Shown here: piece after piece, positions 44,036-54,643 of the stretch
Layout of the letters: each line of letters starts with the position of its first letter
Numbering within the stretch: position 1 is the first letter of the stretch
The notes under the pieces: generated by a model
The model's input: only the letters and a program-made list of their open reading frames with translations
Databases searched by the model: none
What the model was told of the DNA's origin: nothing
Position numbers and translations under genes: made by a program
NCBI RefSeq assembly: GCF_947507565.1
Contig: NC_089183.1
Span: 1,798,001-1,862,000 of the forward strand
Length of the DNA: 64,000 nt
Origin: Oscarella lobularis
Lineage: Eukaryota > Porifera > Homoscleromorpha > Homosclerophorida > Oscarellidae
Direction: 5' to 3'

Positions 44036-44318
44036 TTTGACATATTCTTACTCTTTTAGACGTCGTCTTCGCTTCGGATCGTCCGTAATCTTCATTTCTC
44101 TTCGACGAGGAATTTGGAAGAACTGGCGCAGGAGCAGAGAGAAGATGAAGTAACGGGCGAAGTGTTACGAAATTTCCCGGGAGAAAAGCCGCCTTGCGCA
44201 AAAAAATGGGCAAGAGATGAAAAATTGAGTCAGTGTCGCTTGGCTTGGAATTCGATCGTCATCGAGAACGACGTACGGCAGGTTGAAAACGAAATTCGGC
44301 GATAGGAACGAAGAGGCG

Positions 44319-44700
44319 TCATAGAACAAGTGCAGTTTTCAGATTGGGCAGAAACGATAGTGGCGCCGCTTGGTGTTGCTCCCTGGTAGCATGGTCGATT
44401 ATGTTGCTCGTTTTCTGGTTGCTGGATCCATCTATCCACGCCTTGGAGAACTTATTCAGCCCAGCAATACAACTCTCGTGCTTCTTGCAATTCTCATGCC
44501 ACAACACAGCCACGAGCGTCTTGTCTGCGGAGTGGACATCGCAGCGCAGCCGCGACAGCGTTTGATGCTCGCGTTTGAAATGACTCTTCCACTTACTGAA
44601 CGTTGCGATGGCGACTTGCTTCTTGGACTTCGTCAAACTACTTGAAGCGCCAGTGCTACTCTTACGGCTAGCTATGACGACTGAAGGCGCGACTGAGGTG
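44319..44700 (-). pseudogene. Zinc-finger (BED-like) N-terminal exon of a hAT-type element
   Basis: The minus frame reads ATFSKWKSHFKREHQTLSRL, VLWHENCKKHESCIAGL and SKAWIDGSSNQKTSNIIDHA with REQHQAA. The W..C-x2-C..H..H arrangement ending SNxxDHAxxxQHxAA is the zinc-finger start of multicopy hAT-like invertebrate proteins. The frame runs to an exon end near 44340. No catalytic core follows downstream, so it is an orphan fragment. No ATG is visible in frame. Confidence 0.5.
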
Positions 44701-45398
44701 CTACACCTGCAATGGCACGTGTTTATAGTGTGCTTTGCACGAGCGCATGCGTATTCGTTATGTAGTGCTCGCGGGTACGAAAACGACCGGCCAAAATGTC
44801 AGTTCTGGAGAAACAGTGGACGACCTTAGTCGTTCCTCGCGCGTAATATGGCCGATGGCCGACCGTTATAATACAGACTGCGCTTTACCAAAATTTGTCA
44901 TATCAAAAACAGAGAGGAAGTAAAGGTATCTAAAATACAAACGACAATCGCCAGCTAGGGGAGAACACACAATCGAAGTGCGTCCAGGCGTTGAAATCGA
45001 TAGCGAATAGATTGTTTCCTACAATAATTTTCTCCTTCGAGTATTCGACGGCCACATCAACGTCGAGTACTATGGAACGCCAAAGGTGACAAAAGTGATT
45101 GCTGTTAAATGTGTAAATATATAGCAATTATTCGCGTATATATATCGTTTGACTCGATATATAGAAAAATCTTTGATAATATATATAGACCAAGTTGGAA
45201 CCATATATATATATATATGTGTGTGTGTATATATAAGTTGGGATTATTTATATAGACCATTTTGGGACCATATATATAATTTGATATTCATGAGCACATA
45301 TGGACCCAAACTCAGACACGTGGCGAGCTATGCGTGTGAGGGGGCCCGTACTCCCGTTGAACGGAAAATGCGACGTTTTTTGCCTTTTATTTTTCCTG
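44701..45398. other. No gene recognised; TA/GT microsatellite
   Basis: (TA)n and (GT)n tracts lie at about 45207-45235, within TATATAGACCAAG-like repeated words that also occur near 17430. Confidence 0.4.
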
Positions 45399-45770
45399 TT
45401 AGAACTGACTTCGTAAGTAGCCCATCTCCTTACCTGAGCGATCTCTGGACTTTCCTTTCGATCCCTTACACATCTCTACAAAGTGTGGCTCGGGGCATCC
45501 TGGGCACAGGGTCAATTCGTCAATGAATTGCAGGAAAGCAGAGTACTTGTCATATTTTGTTTCCTTTGGGTCCAAAGAACTATCCGCAAACACCGAATTC
45601 ACATCAATGTTTCTGTCTTTGACCGCCACAGAAGCAATGCCCGAACTGTCAATCACAACGCGATGAGTGATGACGGTCGTCATATCTGTCGAAGCTGCAT
45701 TCTCCGACGAACTTGTGTGAGATGTTTCAATGGGAGTCACTTTGGACAGTATTAGGCTTTGGCCAAGCAA
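45399..45770 (-). other. Open frame, probable element fragment
   Basis: The minus frame contains AVKDRNIDVNSVFADSS, YDKYSAFLQFIDELTLC and CPEPHFVEMCKG. A segment with a helix then C-x2-C and FVxMxKGxKG resembles N-terminal linker regions of THAP- or hAT-like element proteins, but the match is weak. No start or continuation is supported. Confidence 0.25.
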
Positions 45771-46069
45771 AGACTTTTTCCAATCTCTATCACAATCTGT
45801 TGCTGAATCTCTCTGCTTAAAGGTTTACCAGTCAAAATTCCCAATTTTAAAAAAGGCCTTTCTTACACATTATAGTCGTTCTGGTCAGAAAGGGATGCGA
45901 CTATCAGACTTGGCCGAGCTTTGACGGGGGCGATGACGGGAATACTTACGTCTGCATAGACGCAATCGCTTTGGTGGTGGCACTTTTTCCAAACTAGTAC
46001 ATCAAAAATCACATTCTCATATTTTTCGGTTCATTTTAGCCCTAAGGATAAAAAGAGTTGACTGAAAAC

Positions 46070-46865
46070 AGGGCTCTTGGTGCATCGCAGTTTCTCAGGA
46101 ATTGGAATAATGAGATAGACACAAAGAGCGTACTACAGCTTATATCGCAACTTGTCCGCAGTCGCGGCACTACGGGCATTCCTAAAAAAGGGCCTCCTCG
46201 CCATCACTTTAAGTTAGTCGAGCGAGAACGCGCCGGTGCTGTTAGTGAGTTCATAGCAAAGACACTGAGTTTACAAGCAACGGCGAAAATGGCGTCGGGA
46301 GGTCGCCAACTCGTCCGCAGTCAGAGGCGCCGATCACATCCAAATAAACCCTGCGTACGCGCGACTACATGCAATTCCAATCGTTGTGCTCGCAGTTTAG
46401 ACAAGAGTATCGTACCGTGTTCATTGCAATCCGAGCAAAAAAGTCAAACGAATCCTGGCGTTAGCGTAACTACCCTGGGTCCACGAAAGGTCACGTGATG
46501 AAGGGGAGTTTCCAATCCCTCTATTCTTCTATCTATGACCCCATCGAACATTTGTGGACGATATTAAAAGATAAACTAAGTAGCTTTTCACCAAAAAACG
46601 TCAAAGAGTTAGAAGAAGCGGTTTATCATGCTTGGGGAAAGATATCGGCAGACGTCACAAAAAGGCTTGTTGGCAACATGCCCAAAAGAGTTGCTGCCGT
46701 TATTATAGCCAAGGGCGATCACACGCGATATTAAATCTAAAAACTAGAACTAGCTCGTAGGTTGTTATTATTAGTAGTTTTTGCCCTATAAGCATATAGC
46801 GTTTGGAAGAAAACAAATAAATATCAATATTATAGAGGGTGGCCTAATTCTTTTGATCGGTACTG
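46070..46865 (+). pseudogene. Tc1-type transposase relic
   Basis: The 5' part has LQLISQLVRSRGTTGIPKKG, the paired-like HTH linker ending GTT..P(K/R)KGxP(R). The 3' part (46513-46734) has YDPIEHLWTILKDKLSS, NVKELEEAVYHAWGKIS, GNMPKRVAAVI and the terminal KGDHTRY, a hallmark Tc1 C-terminus with the last Glu of the DDE set (PIEH). The middle with the first two Asp is scrambled. The right end matches a Tc1 terminus (..ATCGGTACTG at 46865, followed by TA); a left end was not found. Confidence 0.72.
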
Positions 46866-47393
46866 TATGTAGGTGTCTGTAGGAATTGCCGTCTTATGCC
46901 TACTAGCACAGAGTCTCTCTACTGTAGAGAAATAGCGTAAGTTGGCATAAGATTAGACGATGAAGACCCTCCTCCTCAATGCATTACTGAGCACAGTGGA
47001 TTTCCAACTGTCTGCTTGTACATCCATGTTTTGCGAACTGCCTACTTCCAGTATCACCAACTTTATGGAGACGAAAAAGATGGCCCTCCGACTAACGAGT
47101 ATAATACAATACCTAATAATAAGTAATATTATTTTTTACTTTTTAGGAGTTTTCTTCATATGGGCTACCAACAGTTGTGTCACTGGTTCTGGGGATTGCT
47201 CGGAGCTGACGTAAGAGTTGTTCTTCTGTCTTGTGCTGTTGCTAGGATAAGAGATTAGTTTCCTTCGATGTCATACTCTGGGTTCGAATTTTAACTACAT
47301 ATATACCAGCAATGTGTATGATTATCTGAATTAATCTCTACTACTAAGATCTTAGGAGCTTACGGGACTTTCGAGTACACCAGAAACCGCGTG

Positions 47394-47636
47394 TCATGTG
47401 ACTAGCTTGTGCTCAGACAAATGATTGCGTTTTTGAAACGCCCTCAGTTGATCACTTGCTTTAGTGCTTCGATGGAAATAGCCAACGATGCTGCGACATT
47501 TCTTATGGAGTAGTGATACTCGGTCGTCTATTCTGATCAAGTTCTGAGCTATTTTGTTCAGCGTATTAGCAAAGCAGTGCACGTGCGGCCAATTGCACTG
47601 GCGCACAGCGGCATATTCTCTTCCGAAAGTACCCAC
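47394..47636 (-). pseudogene. hAT (ZBED-type) transposase fragment
   Basis: The minus frame reads CNWPHVHCFANTLNKIAQN, DDRVSLLHKKCRSIVGYFHR, STKASDQLRAFQKR and LSEHKLVT. The C(F/A)AHTLNL..KCRxIVGxFHRS..LxEHKLxxD pattern is the middle of ZBED/hAT transposases. Only this stretch (about 80 residues) is preserved. Confidence 0.65.
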
Positions 47637-47763
47637 ATGTCACAGTTTCACCGCAAATTACATCCTTAACAGGAAGAATGTATCTTCTCATGGATTTCTA
47701 ATCGTCAATACATGTACCTCATTTGTTTCTTTTTGGGATCCGCAATGCATCCGTCGCTTCGGG

Positions 47764-48045
47764 AAACATTTTGGATCACATCGTCTATCGCTTTCAAAGC
47801 GCTCTCTTGTCAGTTTTCGTCGAAATTCGTCAGCGAAATTGATCATCTGCGTTTATCGTCTTCCTTTTCCATTTGTCCTTGTTCGAAAGCGCAAACTAGG
47901 GCGCGCGTCACCTAATCGAATTCATTACAACGTTTTGGAACGTATTTTACCATCGCTCGTCGCCGAATCGCTTCAGTTTTCATCGCTCGAAACGCCTTCG
48001 TCATCGATTTCGGCGCATCACTAGCGCACAGTCCAATGGATCGAT
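47764..48045 (+). repeat. ~280-bp dispersed repeat, copy 2
   Basis: Direct-orientation partner of 43757-44035. Confidence 0.75.
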
Positions 48046-49110
48046 ATTCTTACTCGTCTTCGCGTTCGACCGTATTTGTCAATTCTTCTTGGTTTTTGAA
48101 ATCATAACAAATGTCGTCATCGGATTCGCGTCACGCTCAAGCCGCGTGAGTACTTTGTCATGCGCACATTGTCAAATGGCATCATTAATCGTCATTTCAT
48201 ACTGATTTCAAGTCTGCGTCATCCTTATCATCTCTTTATAGGCGTCAGTCACGTCAATCCCATTTAACTCGGCGTCGATTTCCTTTTACGGTCAGTTCCA
48301 GAAAATCTAGAAGCCCCGCCCTGCCTCGTGCGTTTTAATGGCCGCCATCTTGTCGGAACTTTCTTTTTCTCATTTTTTATCACACACTTTTTGCTGTTTT
48401 TTTTCCTTTTCTTTATTCTTTTCCTGTACATTCACGGCCTGAAGAAGGGAAGTCTGCCCGAAACCGCTCGCCGCTTCACGTGAATACATTTCTTTGCATC
48501 GAATTCGCCTCGTCTCGCTCTTTATTGTCTTTCCCTCAATCTCATTCCAAAGCGGCCGCCGAATCGCATCGCCTTCGAACTAATTGGCCCGCCGCAATCG
48601 TGCTATTGCCGCAATCGCTCGAATCGCCTCATTGCGCCTTCCGTCGTTCTCTTCTTATTAAATAACTGAAAAGCGCATCGTATTCGATCGAACTCGCCGG
48701 CGTCATCGCGCGCAGTCGTCGAAATCTCTAGTAATCGTTTATTCGCGCTTTCGATCGGTCTTTTTCCATTCAATCGCGCTCGTCGCATCGTAATCCTTAA
48801 TCTGAGTCGCTCTTCGCCACGAAGTTGGGCTCGGCGCACCGAATATCGTCGTATCGAACCGCGGTGAAGCGTCGCAATCGTTCCGCTTCAAAAAAAACGT
48901 TATGGAATTTGCTTTTCTGCGAAAAAGCTTTCTCTATCGTTCGTAATCGCCACCTACGCAAGAGAAAACGGAGAAATGCGTATACTACAGGAAGCCAGCT
49001 CGGCGCTAAGCGGGCGCACTCACCAGGGGAGCGAGTTCGGCTTGATCCGGCCTCTCCTGGCATCTCTTCGCGATAACCCGAACCCTCTCCACTAACCCAA
49101 ACCCAGCAAG
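48046..49110. other. No gene recognised
   Basis: The region is rich in TCG/CGC words that keep several short frames open. It ends in a degenerate CCCTAA-like patch (about 49076-49108) just before the piggyBac exon. Confidence 0.3.
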
Positions 49111-50228
49111 CTGATTCACGACCGACAACACGATGATTACGATGTCTTGGGAAAAATTCGTCCGCTTATTATTTTGATGCAAGAGCTTTTTCAGAAATTG
49201 TATTGCCCAAGTCATAACGTGAACATAGACGAAGCGATGATTGCGTTCAATGGCCGAATTTCTATCCGACAATACATGCTAATAAAGCCTGTCAAATACG
49301 GCATAAAAGTCTGGTCGATGTAGGTGAAAACAGTTCAATAATCAATCCATCAGTAACAATATTATTTTAGGTGCGATTCTAAAAACGGATATCTGTGCGA
49401 CTTTCAAGTGTACAGAGGCAAAGAAAAAGGCGCCGACACAAACGTTGGTCTAGGAGACAGAGTGGCGCTGGAACTGGCCGAACCTTTCCTGGACAAGGGT
49501 ACCATCTATATTTCGATAATTTTTTTACCAGCCCACGTCTAGGCGCAAAACTTCTTGAACGCGACACACTCTGCATTGGAACTGTTCGCTCGAATTGCAA
49601 AGGTTTTCCTAAGGAAGTCCTAAGGAAGTCCTAAAGGTGGACAAGAAGTCAGCGGCAAGGGGATCATCGTCAAGAACGTGGGCGGAATTTTCGCAATATA
49701 CAAGTAACCAGTGACAATCTTGAAAACCATCTGCCCAGAAAATTTATTTACGACCGTAAAGCGATGAGAAAAACCGGAGACATTACACACGTCCCTTGCT
49801 CTGCTTCAATTGACTATTGCAATAAATATATGGGCGGCGTTGACCTTGCATACAACCATCGTCGCACCTGTTCTTTTTCATTGAAGACAATGAGATGGTA
49901 CATGCGAATTTTCGGGTACCTCGTCGAATCCGCGGCAGTCAATGCGCACATCTTGAAAATTGTGACATCGGGAGAAAAGTCGTCCCAGATTAGCTTTCGA
50001 AAAACCCTTGCTTTTGATCTCCTTACGAAATTTGACGCAAGGCAAAGACCTGGCAGTGTCGATAATTACCGATGGACGTTTCAGAGATGGCCACTTTACG
50101 GGGGCAAAACCAAAGACAGAGGAATCTGCTTTAGCAGTAAGTGCAACAAACGCACTCGCTATACCTGCAAACAGTGCGAATATCACTCTTGCCTTGTCCC
50201 TTACTTTCAAGACTGGCACTTAAGGTAA
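49111..50228 (+). pseudogene. piggyBac-type transposase, 5' truncated and frameshifted
   Basis: The first exon reads LGKIRPLIILMQELF, NVNIDEAMIAFNGRISIRQY and KPVKYGIKVWS. A ~54-bp intron (from about 49321) leads to CDSKNGYLCDFQVYRGKEKG and YHLYFDNFFTSPRLG after a one-base shift (about 49498), then GTVRSNCKGFPKEV. An 11-bp tandem duplication (49609-49630) breaks the frame again. The last part (49764-50228) has CNKYMGGVDLAYNHRRTCSF and a Cys-rich end C..CNKRTRYTCKQCEYHSC. The Asp residues of DEAM, FDNF and GGVD correspond to the piggyBac catalytic DDD set. The N-terminal third is missing. A possible right end, ..AGAAGGG then TTAA, lies at 50460-50470. Confidence 0.8.
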
Positions 50229-51300
50229 AGATTGTTAATTTTCGCACATAATAAAACGATTTTAACCTGCACTGTAAATAGAAAATAAAGAAGAGCACTA
50301 CAGAACGAAAAAAATTTTCTTGGGTTTTTGTTTTTTCGCTGTTGTTGTTGCTCTAACATCTATCTGAAGCTCATTGCACATGTTTTTGTCCAGATGGTGA
50401 TTTTGTAAAGAGGAATTTAGGGGTGCTATTAGGGGGCCATTTAAGGCGACGTTACAGGGAGAAGGGTTAAGCCTTTTATATACATTGCTTTTATAAAGGG
50501 ACAGTATTTCGATAATCAAAAATGGCGTCCTCATACGCATGCTTATTTTTCAAATAGGCTCGCTTTTGCTCTTTTTTGGCCTTTTCAGTCAATTTTTAAG
50601 AAGTGAATGCAAATATCGGGTTTCGAAAACATTTTTCACTTCCAAAGCAAGCTTGTCTGTCTGTTAATTAAAAACCCTTTTCGACATGAAACGTTTCTCG
50701 CTGACTTAGTTAGCGCGTCATAGTATTCCAACACGCCCACAGAAAACGCAATTATTTGGTGGTTTTCTGTGCAAGAACGCTTGTTTAGCGCATTTCTAGT
50801 TACTTTGCATGTTTACTAATAAGTACAAACTTCGTTTACGACTTTGCGCAAAAAATCGCGTTTTTTTATGCCGCTGTTTGGTAAATTTAGCTAGCCATTT
50901 ACAAAGGTGGAACATTATCTTAGAATTTTCTTCTTTTACATGTTTTTTATTATTATATGGTTATTGACAACATCACTCAAAATTGTCTTAATAATACCGC
51001 CCACCTTCGTCGATAGACGTAAAACGCAATAGCGTAAATCAGACGCGATACTTGGATTTTTCCGTCTACTCTCAAAATTTGTTGACCCTAGAGGAGAGGC
51101 GTCATATAAGTCCGATTGAAGCCATTGCCTAAGATATTACCCTTCTTCGCAGAACCTTCTGAATAATGTCGAGTATATCAAGGGTTGTAATTAATAACAC
51201 ACAAAAGAATATCAAGCAGAAAGAAGAAAAATAAACCAGACAGGGGGAGGGAGGGGAAAATTAAGGGACAGGGAGCAAGAAGGGAAAGAGGGATTACACA
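50229..51300. other. No gene recognised
   Basis: It contains the putative piggyBac right end (TTAA at 50467-50470), then AT-rich sequence and a purine-rich GGGAGGGAGGGG tract near 51241-51295, just 3' of the retroelement. Confidence 0.35.
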
Positions 51301-51301
51301 G

Positions 51302-54100
51302 TTAACGAGTGAAGAACCCAATATCAGTATCATGAGGGCCAAGGCGATCGCTTAGAGCGCACCCCGGCACCAACGATGCCACCTTTCGGAGAATGATTTG
51401 AGAATTCATTCGTTGCAAGCAGACAGCCAGACGACGACGCCAGTAACGAGACGCAGCCGGACGATCATCAAGGAATTTAAGAGAAGGGCGTCGGACGATC
51501 TTTTTGAAGAATTCGACGGCGACAGGACTCCAGCGGCCGAAGACTTCAAACGTAAGGGGCTCGAAAAGAAAGACAAGTGACGTTGCCTCGCCCTGATACT
51601 TGAGACGCTTCTCGTTGTCACGTTGAAGAGCCGCTGTGCCGTTAGTATAATGGCTCTGTGGAAGGCATCCCAGACGTTGAGGGTTGATGATTGAAACGTC
51701 GAGAAGGAGCTTCTTGCCGTCGTGATAGTCGTATACGCTGAGGTCAGGGCGCTTGAAGTCGCTGAACTCGCCTTCACGCTCAAGCTCACAGTGGAGGTTG
51801 ACAGAGCGGAGTAGAGCAAGCCACGTGTGTTGTATCTTGTCGTGGCGGCGAGTTTGTCCTCCGTCCTTCCGGCAGGTGAGGGCATGGTAGCCCTCTGGAT
51901 CCCAATCAGTGGAGCAGGTGCAACGGGGCAGACGACGAAGCACGGGGATGGGCAAACCTAGCCGGATAGACACTGCCGATTGAAATTCTGCATTTGTGAA
52001 GGACAGATGTCTCGAGGCCGGGATGGCATCCAACCATGCCCCCCGCGTCCGGACCTGCCGCACTCCGCGTCCGAGCTTGACAGGGACGATCAAAAGCCGG
52101 AAGCAAGAAGTCGTGCGCAGCATCAACCATTAATGAATCGAGAGAGAGTCCGTTAAAGCTTGACATGCTTGTACGGAAGAGAATCGATGGATGGTTAAAG
52201 TTCCGAGACTGCGGGAAGAGATTGTAATAAGCCGGAAAACGTTTGGAAGACGTGGCCGCAGTAGAGGTCGTTAGACGGATTGACGGAGATGTCGAGAGGT
52301 GATGGAAATTTTTCCAGCCGTTGCGGCAAGGAAGCCAAGGTTGCCACCCAAGCGCCCAGAAAGGCGCAAGGAGATGCGCGTTCCGCTAATAGCAAACCTA
52401 GGCCTCTCTGGGAGAGCCGGAGATGTAACTGGTGTATGCGGGTGTCATCCAACTGGCAGCCGATGATGGAACAAAAACAGGAACGAATGTTGGAGTCGTG
52501 CTGTTGCACCGCCGGTTGGATGATTGATAGTGGAATGGCCCGTAAAAGATGGTTGATCCGTCTCGTACCGCAGTAGCGAAGAAGTAATGCGGATTGCATG
52601 CTGCGAAGGCCGCAGAGCCGCTCGAGAAAAGTGTTTTCCTTCGCGACAATGCGTTCGCACTCCTCCGCCAGGTAGGTATTGGAGCCGATCGGACAACCTA
52701 GCACCGACATCCCTGACGTAGTAAAGACAATGTCATAAAGCGGCCACGACGCGTCAGCTTGTAGAGAGAGCGCCTCGCATTTATCCGGTCTGATGATCAA
52801 ACCCACTTCCTGCATGCACTGCCGAAGGACAGTGAAAGAAGAGACGACTGAGTCAACAGGGCCAGCGATGATCGCGTCGCCCAGGTAACTGATGACGAAA
52901 CCGCTACCAACTGCCGCCTGAGCCTCCACTAGGCACGATTGCAACGCCAGAGAAAACAGGAAAGGGCCCAGAGGGTCTCCCTGCTGCACTCCTTCCTCCG
53001 ACCGGATGCATCGCAAACCGTCCTCATGAAGGAGCACCAACAAAGAAGGAACGGCGTAGCAGGCAGCGACAAAAGCCTGTAGAGTTGGAAAGTCAGCACT
53101 CACAAGATCCACACAACGCTGACGAGAGATGGAATTAAAGGCGTTACAAGTATCTGTCTTGAGTAGGACCCAGTCCGGATGTTGAGACAAAGCCAACTGC
53201 AGAAGATGTACCACCCTCTCTGATCCAACGGGAGTAGAGACACCAAACTGGAACGGAGAGAAGTACGACCCGAAGCGATCACGAAGTAACGAGCAAGCGA
53301 GCTTAGCCACTGTCCGACGGAAAACATTGCCGATGGCGATCGAACGGACATCCGACTGACCTTTGCTCAGGCAATCAAGCGAGCGCCAGAGAAGGCCGTG
53401 GCTGCATCCACCGGTATCGCGCGCGCCAGAAACAGATTGCAAACCGTCAAGAAGCTAAGGAGGAGCTCGTGATCTTCAAGTAGTAGACGAAGGTGTTCGA
53501 ACCGCCAACCGTCGCATCCTCCCCCTGATCGGCGAGGACTGTCTCGGAGCACTTGACGGAGCGTCTGAAATGACGCCTGCAGTGGAGTGACATCCTCGGG
53601 AGTGCGGGGTATTGTCGGAAGCGAAGAAGGCGGATGTTTCTGCTTCAGCTTGTGGAAAGTTTCGTCGGAAGGCGAGGCAAGACCGTTGCTAGTGAGAAGA
53701 TGGCCCGCACGAGAAATTTCACCGTGACGGACCTTCTTTTCGACCGCCGCATTCAGGGAGGACGAAGTCACACCAATGGACGCTTCCTCATCGCCGATGT
53801 TGCGGTCCGGCGACGATGACAGCTCAGCGAGGAGAGGAGTCGAAAAGAGTGCCCCATTTCTTCTCAAGAAAGAGACGGATCCGCGCCTTTCGATCGAGGT
53901 CGAATTCGTCCGACCCCTCCGCTTGTGATGGCTGAAGGATCAGACGAGGCAAAAGATAAAGCAGCTTCCGCGGGTCGACATTTGTTGGATCCGCGATGAT
54001 ATCTTTGAAAACCAGACGACAGCACTGTAGGTCGATCCCCTGCAGATTGGTTGGAATATTTTCGATTGATGGTGAGATGACTGCGCTGAGATCTGCAAAT
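51302..54100 (-). pseudogene. Non-LTR-type retroelement: reverse transcriptase plus restriction-like endonuclease
   Basis: Read from about 54100. A helical N-terminal part is followed by a frame shift near 53835, then GGGCDGWRFEHLRLLLEDHE (about 53510). After another shift comes the RT core: DVRSIAIGNVFRRTVAKLAC, LLKTDTCNAFNSISR, EEGVQQGDPLGPFLFSLALQ (about 53000) and the active-site turn FVISYLGDAIIAGP (about 52890), where YLGD replaces the usual YxDD. A thumb-like LGCPIGS block follows. The C-terminal ORF (52126-51302) has C-T-C-x(n)-DPEGYHALTC..RRHD and RPDLSVYDY..KKLLLDVSI, the zinc knuckle plus PD..D-x-K-type endonuclease of R2/NeSL-like elements. Three frame shifts and the lost Asp make it inactive. 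Family placement is by motif only. Confidence 0.75.
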
Positions 54101-54171
54101 TCCAGAGTTGTAAAAAAAGCGTAACCTTCTAGCTGGTCAGCGCGTCCGGCATCACAAGGCGATCGACCTCA

Positions 54172-54240
54172 AGGGTTAGCGGGTAGGGTAAGGGTTAGGG
54201 TTAGTGGAAAGGGTTTGGGTTCAGGCGTTAGGCGTTAGGC
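54172..54240. repeat. Degenerate TTAGGG-type (telomere-like) tract
   Basis: It includes GGGTAAGGGTTAGGGTTAG flanked by GCGTTAGGC variants, and lies immediately 5' of the retroelement coding region on the minus strand. Confidence 0.7.
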
Positions 54241-54643
54241 TGCTTTTCAGGGAGACCCCTTAACCATCGCCAACAGAAAGACGGACTTCCACTGCGCATG
54301 TCCTGGATGCTAAAGAGTTACGGAAGGTTATCTACGCCGTTTTCTTAGCTGCATAGCCTCTGTTTCAGCCTGTCTTTTCACAAGCGTATTAGATAGCATG
54401 CGTCTTTTTTTGGTAAATCTAGGTTTACTGGGGTTTCTTCCTTCCTGCAGGTGATTTTTACTGCTACTTTGTTCGACTTCGGAAAGGTTTGGAAGCTGTT
54501 GTCGTTGTTTACAAAAATACTTCTACTCTCAGAGAACACTACATAGGTCCGGCTAAACTCGGTCAACGACGTTTGTGGCAAGCACCTAACACTTTGATCA
54601 ATTTTGTTTTTTTTAACACCAACTGCTTGCAGAGTGTAGCCGT

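Noticed and set aside
45149..45526. 125-codon plus-strand ORF
   Set aside because: The frame runs through TA/GT microsatellite sequence and has no recognisable domain.
46960..47214. Small membrane protein (hydrophobic C-terminus)
   Set aside because: Single short ORF with one hydrophobic run in AT-rich DNA and no supporting context.
51302..54100. Endogenous retrovirus
   Set aside because: There are no long terminal repeats, protease, RNase H or envelope. The C-terminal zinc knuckle plus PD..DxK motif fits a non-LTR retroelement.
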